DNA from: an uncultured bacterium
GTDB lineage: Bacteria; Planctomycetota; UBA1135; GCA-002686595
Reading direction: 5' to 3'
NCBI GenBank assembly: GCA_937905825.1
Contig: CALCXM010000031.1
Coordinates: 1-64,000, forward strand
Length of the DNA stretch: 64,000 nucleotides
The notes under the pieces were generated by a model, which saw only the letters and a list, made by a program, of their open reading frames with translations, had not been told where the DNA came from and ran no database searches. This document shows positions 29,355-38,674 of this stretch, one piece after another. Position 1 is the stretch's first letter. Every line of letters begins with the position of its first letter. Position numbers and translations under genes: made by a program.

Positions 29355-29682
29355 GGAGAGCCAGTCCTAGGGCGTGGGGGCCCAGAGGAAGAATAGAGGG
29401 CTATAAGCGGACCACGATTGAATTGTACCCCGAAAGAGGAGGCGGTGCGGGGCTGTGCTCGATGCCGAAGCATCGGGCGGAAGGAGGAGGTAGCCCCGCA
29501 CTCGCCAGACCGCATTTTGAGCCAATCCGCCAGGGGAAACCATCGCAGGCAGGGGACGAATCCCGCTTTTCTTGGGTCCTGGACCTCATCGGGGCGAATG
29601 GGGCCCCAGGAATCTCCCGTCAAGTCGCAGCGCGCGGCCGCGATCCCAAGGGCCGCGGGCCTCGGGATCGACCGGGAATCCC
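29355..29682. other. intergenic region upstream of the tandem hydrolase genes
   Basis: These 328 bp lie between the end of the lipoprotein gene and the start of hydrolase copy 2, both on the minus strand. The gap should hold the promoter of the hydrolase unit. I see no gene, repeat or clear promoter. Confidence 0.4.
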
Positions 29683-31002
29683 TTAGAAACCGCTCGGCAG
29701 GGGCCGGCCCGTGGCGCGCTCGATCCAGGTGCGCCAGGCGAGTTCGATGCTTCGCAGGGGCGTGGAGCCCCGGGCGTGCTCGAGGGCCCTGGCGGGGGTC
29801 GCTCCGTCCGCCAGGGAGCGCGTGAAGGTCTCCAGGAAGTCAATCGGTGCGCGCTCCTCGGAGCCCTTGCCGGGGTCCCAGCAGAAGCTGACGAAGGAGT
29901 GCGCCAAGACCAGGTTGCGGTAGGCGCCCGAGCCGAACTCGTTGACCCCGAAGAACTCCTGGGAGTTGAACGCCAGCAGTCGGGCGAGGGGCATGGGGCC
30001 CTCGCCTGCCACAGCCTCGGAGAGCGCTCGGGCCAGTTCTGTGCCATCCGGCTCCTCCCAACTGCCGCCCTCCGGCGTGGCCCGGAAGCGCAAGGACTCG
30101 TAGCGCGCCGCCAATCCGTAGAGCAACCAACTGGGAACCTCCGAGATGCCCAGGGTCGAGTTCAGGTGTTCGTGCACGAGCACGTGCTGCAGCGCGGGCC
30201 AGGTGTGGGCTTCCCGTTGGAGCACGGAACCTGCGTCGTAACAGACGAGGGTGTTCTCGGCGGAGACCCATTGGGCCGTGGTTCCACGGCGTGCGCCGGT
30301 GGATTCGAAGCTGGCGCGATCGGGCAAGAAGCGCAGGAGCGCTTGCTCGCTTGCATGCTGAACCAGTCCCGGGGGCAGGTCCTCGAGCAAGCGCTCGTGC
30401 ATGGCGTCCAAGCGACGTTTGGCACCTTCGATCAAGAGCGGGTTGTCGATCGGGCTGACGATGAAGTAGCTCTGCGACTCGAACAGATTCCAACCGCTAG
30501 AGTTGCGCAGAGCGTTGGCCAACTCCCAGCGCCGCGAGTTGCGCTTGGCTGCCGGGTGCGGAGCTGCGGCGCTCAGGTTCACGTCCCTTGGGATGTTGCC
30601 CGTGGGCAATCCGTAGGGCTGGACTTCGGCTGCGGCCGGGATGGCTTGGGTCGGATTTGAGGGGGGCGTGGCTGACTTGTCTGGCGCGCTGGCCGCAGCT
30701 GCTTGTGGACCTGCGCTGGAGTCCTGGACGGTCGGGTTGTGCGCGGTTGCTTCGGCTGGCTGCGCGCCGCTGCTCGGCTGCGCGGGGTTGTCTTGCGCCG
30801 GGTTGTTCTGCAGGGCGCCGTTGCCGGGCAACGCGGGGCTGTTCGGCACCAGCGGGCTGTACAGCAACCCTGGATCGTTCCCCGTCGCCCCGTTGCCTGG
30901 CTGCCCGGGAGCTTCAGCCGCGCCAAACACCTGGCAGCTCACGAGGCCCAGCGACATGCACAGGAGTTGGACAGTTAGGGCTTTGTCGCTGCTTTGATTC
31001 AT
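29683..31002 (-). CDS. putative lipoprotein with degenerate peptidase-MA-like fold
   Basis: A 439-residue exported protein. A lipobox (LVSC, Cys23) suggests lipid anchoring. A Pro/Gln/Ala/Asn-rich linker (about 30-140) contains repeated GNGA, NNPAQ and NPAQ units. The folded part (about 150-430) resembles gluzincin peptidase-MA proteins such as DUF1570, with a central helix VLVHEHLN and a following PSWLLYGLAARYE that matches the usual WLxEGLAEYF segment. The zinc motif is broken. HExxH reads HEHLN (277-281), so the second histidine is Asn, and the later Glu ligand position is Tyr. It is probably a non-catalytic binding protein. It lies downstream of the MoxR operon after a 293-bp gap and may have its own promoter. 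Confidence 0.65.
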   Translation of the reverse strand: MNQSSDKALTVQLLCMSLGLVSCQVFGAAEAPGQPGNGATGNDPGLLYSPLVPNSPALPGNGALQNNPAQDNPAQPSSGAQPAEATAHNPTVQDSSAGPQAAAASAPDKSATPPSNPTQAIPAAAEVQPYGLPTGNIPRDVNLSAAAPHPAAKRNSRRWELANALRNSSGWNLFESQSYFIVSPIDNPLLIEGAKRRLDAMHERLLEDLPPGLVQHASEQALLRFLPDRASFESTGARRGTTAQWVSAENTLVCYDAGSVLQREAHTWPALQHVLVHEHLNSTLGISEVPSWLLYGLAARYESLRFRATPEGGSWEEPDGTELARALSEAVAGEGPMPLARLLAFNSQEFFGVNEFGSGAYRNLVLAHSFVSFCWDPGKGSEERAPIDFLETFTRSLADGATPARALEHARGSTPLRSIELAWRTWIERATGRPLPSGF

Positions 31003-31145
31003 GGTCTTTCGTTGGCTCCGCGAGACTGGAAGACTCCCTCGTGAGTGCTTTGCCTCGGAATGCCGTGGCCGAGGCGCATCTGCATGAAGAGCCAGGGATA
31101 GGGTTCTACGCCTTTCTCCCGCCCCTTTCCATCGTCCACTTTTCC

Positions 31146-31183
31146 GGCCCAGCCCCAATCCCCGGCTTGGGCCCTGCCCCAAT
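31146..31183. repeat. short direct repeat upstream of the lipoprotein gene
   Basis: Two copies of GGCCC[A/T]GCCCCAAT (31146-31159 and 31170-31183) differ at one of 14 positions and have a 24-bp period. They lie 144-181 bp upstream of the lipoprotein start, in the 293-bp gap 31003-31295. A paired operator is possible, but the sequence is simple and GC-rich. Confidence 0.35.
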
Positions 31184-31295
31184 TCTCGGAAGCGAGCGGC
31201 TCATTCCCTTCAGGTGGGCGCGCCCTTCCCCGTCCACGAACAGCGGCTCCCGCGTTGGAGGACAGGCGTTCGCAGCGTTGAAAGGGCAGGCACCC

Positions 31296-32516
31296 TCAGC
31301 GTTGGAAGATCGGCAACAACTGATCGGGGATCGCCAGCACGAGCACGTTGATGGCTGTGGCGTAGGTGGGGCCAAAGCGTTGGTTGTCCCAGGAGCCATC
31401 TTCGTTTTGAGTGCGCAGGAGCTCCTTGCGCTCGCTTTCAAACCAGTCGTCGAAGATCCGGCGGTTCGGATTCTGCCAGTAGGCTTGGGCCAGGTACAGG
31501 CGTTCGTAGTAGGGCCAGGCCGGGGCCTGCGCTGACTTTCCCGATCCGGCCAGGGGCATTTCACGCAGGGCCAATTCCCGTTGGATGTGATCAAAGCCCT
31601 GTTGGATCTCCGGCCCGTGGTACTTGCCCGTGGCATTCAAGGTTGAGATCGCGGCGGCGGTCAAGGCCACGCTGACTTGGTCGTTGCCGATGGCGTAGCG
31701 GAAGGCTCCATCCTCGCGCTGCGAGCGCCGGACGTAATCGATGGCACGCGTGATGACTTCGGGGTTGACGCGCAACCCCGCGTTCTTCGCCGAGCGCATG
31801 GCTTGCACCAGGGCGATGGTCACCGAACCCTCATGTTCGATGCTGCGCACCGGATCGTAGATCCACGCGCCTTCGACCCCTTGGGATGTTTCCATCAAGG
31901 TCAAGGAGAGCTCGAGCACCTGGGCGATGCGCGCTCCCCGGGCACTCTTGGGGGACATGCTGTAGGCCTCGGACAGGGCCAAGGATGCGAAGCCGTGGCC
32001 GTGCAATTTGGAGTTGGGGCTGGCGTCCGTGATGTAGCCGCGTGTGCGCGAGGTGGAGTCCAGGTCGGCCCGCGAGAGCAGATGGTCCACGGCTTGTGCG
32101 ACCTGCGTGCCGTAGGGTCCGCGCTCCGCAGCGTTGCCCGCGGACATGTACGCCAAGGCGCCCAAAGCGGTCACCGCCAGGCGCGCGGGGGAGCTGCCGA
32201 GGGAGGGAATCGAACCGTCCGTTTCCTTGGCCTGTTGGCTAGCGAGAAAGGCCAGCCCGCGTTCGATAGCAGCGCGGTTTGCGCCTTGCTCCAGGTCGAA
32301 GGGCTCGCTCTCTTCCGTCAAGCGCTGCTCGCCATGGTGCGCGCCGACACCTGATCCTTGGGTCTTGTCGTCCGCGAGGTCGGCGGTCGCGGGCCCCCGA
32401 GGAACTAGTTCAAACGGCACGGGCTCCCGCGCGGCAAGCTCCGCGCGAGCGTTGCCGAGCAAGAGTGCGCCGAGTCCGAAGAGACCCACTCGCAGCCACG
32501 GACCCCTGGGGCTCAC
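31296..32516 (-). CDS. exported squalene-cyclase/prenyltransferase-like repeat protein (copy 2)
   Basis: A 406-residue exported protein with alpha/alpha-toroid repeats of the squalene cyclase/prenyltransferase beta-subunit type. Repeats carry QW-like signatures, for example IERGLAFLASQQ, AIDYVRRSQREDGAFRYAI and RTQNEDGSWDNQ. The catalytic DxDD motif of true cyclases is not evident, so it is probably a structural member. The start is GTG at 32516, 3 bp after the previous gene. It shares its ending (IPxxxLPIFQR) with the paralogue at 38675-39868. It is the last gene of the ten-gene MoxR operon. A role in envelope assembly is inferred from the neighbours. Confidence 0.84.
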   Translation of the reverse strand: MSPRGPWLRVGLFGLGALLLGNARAELAAREPVPFELVPRGPATADLADDKTQGSGVGAHHGEQRLTEESEPFDLEQGANRAAIERGLAFLASQQAKETDGSIPSLGSSPARLAVTALGALAYMSAGNAAERGPYGTQVAQAVDHLLSRADLDSTSRTRGYITDASPNSKLHGHGFASLALSEAYSMSPKSARGARIAQVLELSLTLMETSQGVEGAWIYDPVRSIEHEGSVTIALVQAMRSAKNAGLRVNPEVITRAIDYVRRSQREDGAFRYAIGNDQVSVALTAAAISTLNATGKYHGPEIQQGFDHIQRELALREMPLAGSGKSAQAPAWPYYERLYLAQAYWQNPNRRIFDDWFESERKELLRTQNEDGSWDNQRFGPTYATAINVLVLAIPDQLLPIFQR

Positions 32517-32519
32517 GGG

Positions 32520-33503
32520 CTAGCGGTCCCCTTGGCGATTCAGTTTGCGGTAGTACTCGTCGATCCAGTCGCGGTAGCGCACGGGCAACTCGCTGCGCCC
32601 TTGAGAGCGGAAGGTGTCTTTCACGTGCGAGGGCAGGTCGCCCCAGCCATCCCGGGCCTGGGCCGCTTGGCGAGCGCGGTCGGCGGCGTCTGCGCCTTGC
32701 TCTGGTCCTTGGCGGTTCTCTCCGGCGCCGTCGCCTTCGCCGGGGCTTTTCGGTTGGGTGCCGCCGGGCTCTTCCCCGTCGGGTTGATCGCCGGGTTTCT
32801 CACCAGGCTTTTCGCCCCCGGGCTTGTCGCCTTCCTCCTGGCCTTGGGGTTTCTCTCCACCCATCTCTGGGGTCTGTTCCTGGGATTGGCCTTGCTGTCC
32901 GCGGTCGAGAGGTGAACCCTTGCCGGAGCCCTTGCCTGATTGGGAGGGATCGCCTTCCCCGGACTCCTCGGACTTGCCACCGCCCGCTTGCTTTGAGCCT
33001 GCCTGTTGCGCGAGCTGCATGATCTCTGCAATCTTGGCCTGGGCTTCGCGCCCGCGATCGAGGGAGTCTTGCAGCAGTTTGCCAATGCCCGCTTCGTTGG
33101 CTTCGGACAAGCGCGAGGTGTCCCCGGCGGATGCGTCACTGAGCAGGCGGTCCACGTCGCGCAGGTGAGTTTCCACTTCGCCGAACAGTTCGCGAATGCG
33201 CTGTTGCGGATCCCCTGCCCCCTGACCATGGGGAGCGAAGGGCTCGTCCAGGGGAGGGAACAGCGACTCCTTGGTCGCGGTCTTTTCCGGCTTGGAATCC
33301 TTGGCGGGTGCGGCCTTCTGGGGCTCACTGTGCTCGGGGTCCAGAGGCTTCGGACTCTCGACCTGTGGGGCGTCCGTGGTCTGGGTTCCTTGTCCCGCGG
33401 GCAGTGCCGGTTCTTGGGCTTGGGCGCTGCTGAAGGCCAGGGCCAGCCCGCAGGCGCTGCCCAAAAGAATCCGCTGCCAGTTCGTTCGTGGGTTGATTCG
33501 CAT
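32520..33503 (-). CDS. exported low-complexity protein of unknown function
   Basis: A 327-residue protein with a signal peptide (MRINPRTNWQRILLGSACGLALAFSSAQAQ). A short helical region (about 85-165, IRELFGEVETHLRDVDRLL) contains a likely coiled coil. It is followed by a Gly/Glu/Lys/Pro/Gln-rich stretch (about 170-280) with repeated GEKPG-type units. The last 40 residues are conserved-looking (LPSHVKDTFRSQGRSELPVRYRDWIDEYY). I do not recognise a named family. The ATG at 33503 lies 4 bp after the coiled-coil gene, so it is part of the same transcript. Confidence 0.75.
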   Translation of the reverse strand: MRINPRTNWQRILLGSACGLALAFSSAQAQEPALPAGQGTQTTDAPQVESPKPLDPEHSEPQKAAPAKDSKPEKTATKESLFPPLDEPFAPHGQGAGDPQQRIRELFGEVETHLRDVDRLLSDASAGDTSRLSEANEAGIGKLLQDSLDRGREAQAKIAEIMQLAQQAGSKQAGGGKSEESGEGDPSQSGKGSGKGSPLDRGQQGQSQEQTPEMGGEKPQGQEEGDKPGGEKPGEKPGDQPDGEEPGGTQPKSPGEGDGAGENRQGPEQGADAADRARQAAQARDGWGDLPSHVKDTFRSQGRSELPVRYRDWIDEYYRKLNRQGDR

Positions 33504-33507
33504 GGGA

Positions 33508-36336
33508 CTACTCCTCGGTATCGGATTCGGTTTCGGTGCCGCCACTTGCATCCTTGGCGGGCTCCTTGAGAGCCGGGGGGACTTCGATGCCCAGGCGTTC
33601 GCGGAATTGCTTGAAGAGGTTGGTGGTGCGTTCGTGGCGGTGGCCCAGGCGTTGAATTTCTTCTAGAAGCAAGGGGTCGATGTCTCCGCCGCTGGCGAGT
33701 TCCGGATAGATGACGAGCAACTCCTCGACGTTGTCGAGCACGTCGACCTCCATCCGGCTCAAGAGCTTGAGCTCGGCCACGTCGGGCACCAGCCGGTTTT
33801 CGCCGTCGGGTTTTTCTGGGGGGGGAGCTTCCCCGTCCTTGGGTTCCTCTTTCTCTTCTTCTTCGGCGAGGGCTTCAGCCAACCAGCCGAGGTCGCGGGC
33901 CACGTCCGCTTGCAGGGCTTGAACCCGCGGACCACTTTGGTAGCCGCCCGCATCGCTCATGCTCTTCTTGATCTTCGCCAGGTCCTGCTCGATGCGGTTG
34001 AAGAGTTCGGAGAAGACAAGGCTGTTTTCCTTCTCGATGGCTTCCTGCAGTTGCCCCACGCGTTCTTGCAAGGCACCTTCCTGACGGGAGATCTTGCGCA
34101 AGCGCAGCTTCTCGCCACGGGTTGCTTTGGCGCCGGGCTGACGCTCCTTGTGCAGGGCGATGGTGCTCTCCATGGCAGCCTGGTGCGGCTCGCGCACCGC
34201 TTCGATCTCCTCGGCGATTTGAAAGAGCAACTCCTCATTGCGCAGCTTCTGGTATTGCTCTTCTTCTTGCTTGAGTTCGTCGATGGCCTGTTGGATGGCT
34301 TGCTCGGTTTGCTTTTCCTGCTCGCCGGCCTTGTCGAGCTTGCCTTGATCGAGGCTCTGCTTGGCTTGCGCTGCGGACTTTTGCGCTTGGCTCAAGGACT
34401 CCAGTTTTGGCGCGTCCTCGCCCTGCTCTTCTTGTTCACGCTTGAACTCGTAGAGTTCCTTTTGAATGGCCTCCTGTTCTGCGGCCAACTCTTCGGCCTT
34501 GGCCTTCTGTTCTTCCGTTTGCGGCTCGACTCCTTCTTTGGCGCTCTGGCCCGCTTTGGCCAGGGATTCAGAGGCTTCACGCTGGGAGCGCGCGGCGCTC
34601 GAGTGGCGTCCCTGCTGCATCTCTTGGGCAGCTTGCTCCATGGCTTCCGCGGCTTCCTTGAGAGCTTCCTGCGCCTGCTCTTTGGAGGCCTCGTCCATGG
34701 AGGCCTGCTCCGCGAGCTCGCTCAGCTGCTTGACTTCCTCGGCCAACTGGCTCTGGGCCTCGGCCAGGGCCGCAGCCTTCTGCGCGGACTCGCTGCCGGA
34801 CTCGTTGGCTTTCTTTTGGCGGCCCTTGGCCAAGGCGCTTTGGGCTTTCTGCAGGGCCTCTGCACCCTTCTTGGCGGACTCGGCACTGGGAGCAGCTGCT
34901 TGCTCCTGGGCTTGATCGGCAGCGGAGCGCATCGCTTGAGCCGCTTGCTCCAAAGCTTCGGCCGCTTCTGGTCCTTCGGCGCCGAGGTCTTGGGGCAGAC
35001 GCGCGAGGGCTTCTTTCAATTGCTGGGCGCGTTCCGCGTTCTGTTCTTGGCTGGCTTGCAGGGCCTCGCCCAGGAACTTGGCTTCTTCGAGAGCTTCGCG
35101 GACTTCCGCGGCCGCCTTCTCCAGCGCTTGATCCTGCTTGGCCGGGAAGGAGTCTTGCATGGCCTGATCGAAAGGGGACGCGCCTTCCGGGTTGGACGGC
35201 TTGCCCTTGGACGACTTGGCCATGGACTCCTGGGCTCGCTCGCGGGCCTTGGCAGCCGCTTGGCGCCCGGCAGCTGCTTTGGCTTCTAGTCCTTGCAGCA
35301 ATTGCTGCAGAGCTTCCTCTGCCGCCTGAGCCGACTCTTGCGTACCGTCGGCTTCGCGCAGTTCGCGTGCGGCCTGTTGCAGGGCTTGGGCGGCGACCTT
35401 TGCGCTTTCATCTCCTGAGGCGCGCGCGGCGCGCTCGGCGGCTTCCGCAGCCGCTTCCAGCTTACGGGTCCGTTCGCCGGGATCTTGGCCCGGGCTGGAA
35501 GCCTTCAAGACTTCTGTCGCAGCGTTCAAGCGTTCCGCTCGGGACTGTTCTAGTTGGGCCTCTTGCAATTGCTTCGAGAGCGCCTCGAGCGCCTCGATCT
35601 GGCCGGGGTCCCAGGCTTGCAAGACTTGCGCGTCGCGCTGCTGATCTGCGAGCAAGTCGGCAAGCTCTTGCTCGAGGCGTTCCAAATCGACGGCGCTGGA
35701 TTCACGGCTCAGCTCTTCATTCGCAGTGAGCATGGCCCGTTGTTCGACACGTGCCTTCTCGATTTGCTTTTCCAGTTCGCGCTGGGCGTCGTTCGCCGAT
35801 TCCTCGCGCAGGGCAGCTGTCTTCTGCAACAGTTCCTGTTCCTTGGAAGCCAAACCCTCGAGGGCTAGGCGGCGTTTTTCCAAGCGCTGAAGCTCCGACT
35901 CGAGCTCTTCGAGATCGGGGCGATCCATCAGGATCGAAAGCAGCGAATTGAGTTCCTTGACCAGCTCTTCCTGGTGCTTGATGGACTGCATGCTTTGGCC
36001 AGCGGCCAGGCTTTCGCGGGTGCCCGTCATCATCTCGAGCAGGCTCAGGCCTCCGGCTTCCTCCGACCGTTTGGAGATGTGCGCCAGGCCCTCGCGCAAG
36101 AGGGCGGCGCCGTGCACGCGACCTTCTGCTTCGTACTGGTCCGCCAGTCGCTGCATGGATCCCACGATGCGCGCCAATTTGCGGGAGAGCAGTTCTTGCT
36201 CTTCGACCAGGCCCGCTTGTTCACGACTGGTGGTGCCGTTCTGTGGGGCAGCCACAAGCCTGGCGGGGCTGGCAGCCGTCAGGAAAAGGAGCGCGAGTCC
36301 TAGGGGAGATCGCCAGAGAAGTGTCTTGAGTCTCAT
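33508..36336 (-). CDS. exported long coiled-coil protein (DUF4175-associated)
   Basis: A 942-residue protein with a signal peptide (to about residue 30, LVAAPQ). Almost the whole length is Ala/Glu/Gln/Lys-rich alpha-helix with heptad character from about residue 40 to 790, for example ELESELQRLEKRRLALEGLASKEQEL and LAEEVKQLSELAEQA. The C-terminal 100 residues (LLSRMEVDVLDNVEELLVIYPELASGG) resemble the tail of planctomycete DUF4175-type proteins. No transmembrane helix other than the signal is visible, so it would be a periplasmic rod. It starts 1 bp after the DUF4175-like gene, suggesting that a single protein has been split or that the two interact. Confidence 0.82.
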   Translation of the reverse strand: MRLKTLLWRSPLGLALLFLTAASPARLVAAPQNGTTSREQAGLVEEQELLSRKLARIVGSMQRLADQYEAEGRVHGAALLREGLAHISKRSEEAGGLSLLEMMTGTRESLAAGQSMQSIKHQEELVKELNSLLSILMDRPDLEELESELQRLEKRRLALEGLASKEQELLQKTAALREESANDAQRELEKQIEKARVEQRAMLTANEELSRESSAVDLERLEQELADLLADQQRDAQVLQAWDPGQIEALEALSKQLQEAQLEQSRAERLNAATEVLKASSPGQDPGERTRKLEAAAEAAERAARASGDESAKVAAQALQQAARELREADGTQESAQAAEEALQQLLQGLEAKAAAGRQAAAKARERAQESMAKSSKGKPSNPEGASPFDQAMQDSFPAKQDQALEKAAAEVREALEEAKFLGEALQASQEQNAERAQQLKEALARLPQDLGAEGPEAAEALEQAAQAMRSAADQAQEQAAAPSAESAKKGAEALQKAQSALAKGRQKKANESGSESAQKAAALAEAQSQLAEEVKQLSELAEQASMDEASKEQAQEALKEAAEAMEQAAQEMQQGRHSSAARSQREASESLAKAGQSAKEGVEPQTEEQKAKAEELAAEQEAIQKELYEFKREQEEQGEDAPKLESLSQAQKSAAQAKQSLDQGKLDKAGEQEKQTEQAIQQAIDELKQEEEQYQKLRNEELLFQIAEEIEAVREPHQAAMESTIALHKERQPGAKATRGEKLRLRKISRQEGALQERVGQLQEAIEKENSLVFSELFNRIEQDLAKIKKSMSDAGGYQSGPRVQALQADVARDLGWLAEALAEEEEKEEPKDGEAPPPEKPDGENRLVPDVAELKLLSRMEVDVLDNVEELLVIYPELASGGDIDPLLLEEIQRLGHRHERTTNLFKQFRERLGIEVPPALKEPAKDASGGTETESDTEE

Positions 36337-36337
36337 C

Positions 36338-38662
36338 TTAGTTCTCCTTGTAGAACTGGCGCGTGCGGTCCAACAGGTTGTTTTGGCCCTTGAGTAGATC
36401 CCTGGCAGCCGAGATCAAGGATTGGTAGTTGTCCCATTCGGAGAGCAAGGCCAGGAGCCTCTCCGCTTGCTTGCGGGCTTGCGCCTGCTGGGAAGTGACT
36501 TCCACTAGTATGTCGTACTGAGCGGTCAAGTCCGTGACGTCCACGGAACGTCGCAGGCCGGCCACCGCAGCCGGTGCGCCCTTTTCGCTGATGCTCAGGG
36601 CTGTGCCCACCATCTCCACCAGCTTGTCCGCGAAGTCCGCATCGCCCAATTGGTCGGCGAGCTTCAGCTTGTAGAGTTCCTCCCAGGGTTCCGCGTGGAA
36701 GTTGCGATCCGCCTGGTTCAAGGTGGATCGTTGCAGTTCAGCGAGGATCGGCCCCGCGCGATTGTCGATGCGCGACCAGATCAAGGACTCGGCGATCGAG
36801 GCCAGTTCGCGGGTGAGCGAGGCGGAATCCCCTTCGACCCGGCGGGCGGCGCTGAGGGCCGCTTGGATGGTGACCGCGTCCACAGAACTGGGCTCGTCGC
36901 TCTCCATGCTGGCGACCAGATCGAGGGCTTCCCCTTGCTTATCCGCCATGAGCTTGGAGAGTCCTTCGACTCGCGAACGCACCCGCGCCAGTCGATCTTG
37001 AACGTGGCGCAGGAACTCGTCGGCCGACACGATGCGCACACGCACAGCGGCGGAGGTGGCTTCCTGAGCTTTGGGTTCGCGGTTGTCTGCGGCGCTCACT
37101 TCCAGTTGGAAGACCTCGCCTTCTAACGGCGGCGTTTCGCCGAACAGGGAATTGATCTCGATCACCCGCGAGGCAAAGGCTTTGACCCGCGCGCTCTTGC
37201 TGGGGGCTAGGGCGGCTTCGTCGCTGGGCTCGCCAAACTCCAAGGGCATGAAGGGGGCGTCCTCCGGAGCGTTGCTGCTGGTGCCCACGGCTCTCCAGGC
37301 GAGGGCGGTCAAACCGAAGTCATCGCCGCACAGGGCTTTGAAGGGCAAGGCACCACCGAGCACGCTTTCCACTTCACCGCGCGCCGGGGCCAGGAGTTCG
37401 ACAGAGGGCGGGCGGTCCGCTTCCACTTGGATGCCGAACAGCCCGGGGTCTGGGTTGGTCAGTCCCGTTGAGTCGCGCAGTTCGAAGCGGTAGCGCAGGT
37501 TCTTGTCTGCGGTCCAATCGAAAGCCAGGCCCTGGGGCGCGCCCTCCGCTGCGACCTCTGTTCCCTCGGCCAGGGGGAAAGGCGTCGCGTACAGTTCGAC
37601 CTTGCGATCTTCCGGAAGCACACGCACCACACCCTGGGCTTCGGGGGGATCGGGCCGCATGAAGACGGTTACTTTCGATCCTGCGAGCACTTGTACGTCT
37701 CGGTCAAACTCCAAACGCTGCGGCAGACCGCTGTAGAGCGGCGGCTTGACGCGGATGGCGATGCCCGCAACATCCGGGGGTTGCAGGACGTGGATGGTTA
37801 CCGCTGGTGTGCCGCCCGTGTCGTCCCCACCGGTGATGTGAAAGGTCATGTCCTCTTGTACGGAACGCAGCAGGGTGCGGAACACGCCGCGACCGGCGCT
37901 TCCCAAAAGCGCCGTGTGCCCACCTTCGAAGTGCACGGTGACGTCGTCGGGAATCTTGCCTTCGCTGCGCACGATGATCGGCAAGTCGCTACCGCGCGCC
38001 ACGTCGAGCTCCAAGTGTTCGCGGGTGGTGTGCAGGTCCCCGCCGACGGGGATCTCCAGCACCAGGTGGGTGCGTTGTGGCCAAGGGGTGGCGCCCCCGG
38101 CGATGCGCGCCAGGAAAATGCGGGCGGCCTCTCCTTGCAAGAAGAAGGTCACCAACATGGCCGCAGTCGCCAAGGCTCCCAGGCCAAAGGAGCGCCGTGG
38201 GGGCAGGGGATCGCTCAGCTTATCGAGGGAAAGGCTGCTGGCTTTGGACTCTGCCTCAGCGATGACCTTGGCGATCAGCTGCGGGTCGCCAGCGGAGCCA
38301 GCTTCGAGGTCTCCAAGGCGGCTCAGCTGCACGGCGCTGACCAACAGTTCGTGCAAGTCCGGATGGGCGCGTTCGAGCAACACGGCCAAGCCCGCCTCGT
38401 CCGGAACACTGCGCAGGGGCACGATCAACTCGCGCCACAGGGCGAAGATCGGAAGCACCAGCAGCAGCGCGAAGTTCACCAAACGCACGCCGGCAGGCAC
38501 GTGCAAGACCCAGTCCACCAGGAAGATGAACAGCAGCCACAGGGAAGTGACGAACAAGGCGCGCCCCAGTCCGAAAATCCAAACCTCACGCAAGAGCCGC
38601 CGCCGCACTCGGCTAAGCAGGCCGTCAATCGTCGGCGTGGGGGAGTTGTTGGTTGGATTCAC
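36338..38662 (-). CDS. DUF4175-like membrane protein
   Basis: A 774-residue protein with three N-terminal hydrophobic segments (about 33-52, 60-76 and 158-177). Between the second and third is a soluble loop with a conserved-looking DEAGLAVLLERAHPDLHELLVSAVQLS motif. A large periplasmic region follows, with beta-rich and helical parts, ending in a coiled coil (YDILVEVTSQQAQARKQAERLLALLSEWDNYQSL). This arrangement matches DUF4175 proteins. The start is GTG at 38662. The gene is followed after 1 bp by the coiled-coil gene, whose product continues the helical theme. A structural role at the cytoplasmic membrane is inferred. Confidence 0.8.
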   Translation of the reverse strand: MNPTNNSPTPTIDGLLSRVRRRLLREVWIFGLGRALFVTSLWLLFIFLVDWVLHVPAGVRLVNFALLLVLPIFALWRELIVPLRSVPDEAGLAVLLERAHPDLHELLVSAVQLSRLGDLEAGSAGDPQLIAKVIAEAESKASSLSLDKLSDPLPPRRSFGLGALATAAMLVTFFLQGEAARIFLARIAGGATPWPQRTHLVLEIPVGGDLHTTREHLELDVARGSDLPIIVRSEGKIPDDVTVHFEGGHTALLGSAGRGVFRTLLRSVQEDMTFHITGGDDTGGTPAVTIHVLQPPDVAGIAIRVKPPLYSGLPQRLEFDRDVQVLAGSKVTVFMRPDPPEAQGVVRVLPEDRKVELYATPFPLAEGTEVAAEGAPQGLAFDWTADKNLRYRFELRDSTGLTNPDPGLFGIQVEADRPPSVELLAPARGEVESVLGGALPFKALCGDDFGLTALAWRAVGTSSNAPEDAPFMPLEFGEPSDEAALAPSKSARVKAFASRVIEINSLFGETPPLEGEVFQLEVSAADNREPKAQEATSAAVRVRIVSADEFLRHVQDRLARVRSRVEGLSKLMADKQGEALDLVASMESDEPSSVDAVTIQAALSAARRVEGDSASLTRELASIAESLIWSRIDNRAGPILAELQRSTLNQADRNFHAEPWEELYKLKLADQLGDADFADKLVEMVGTALSISEKGAPAAVAGLRRSVDVTDLTAQYDILVEVTSQQAQARKQAERLLALLSEWDNYQSLISAARDLLKGQNNLLDRTRQFYKEN

Positions 38663-38674
38663 AGGGGCGGCTGG

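Noticed and set aside
33910..35289. A 459-codon open frame on the plus strand opposite the coiled-coil gene
   Set aside because: The Leu/Gly/Phe-rich translation only mirrors Glu/Lys/Ala/Gln codons of the coiled coil on the other strand.
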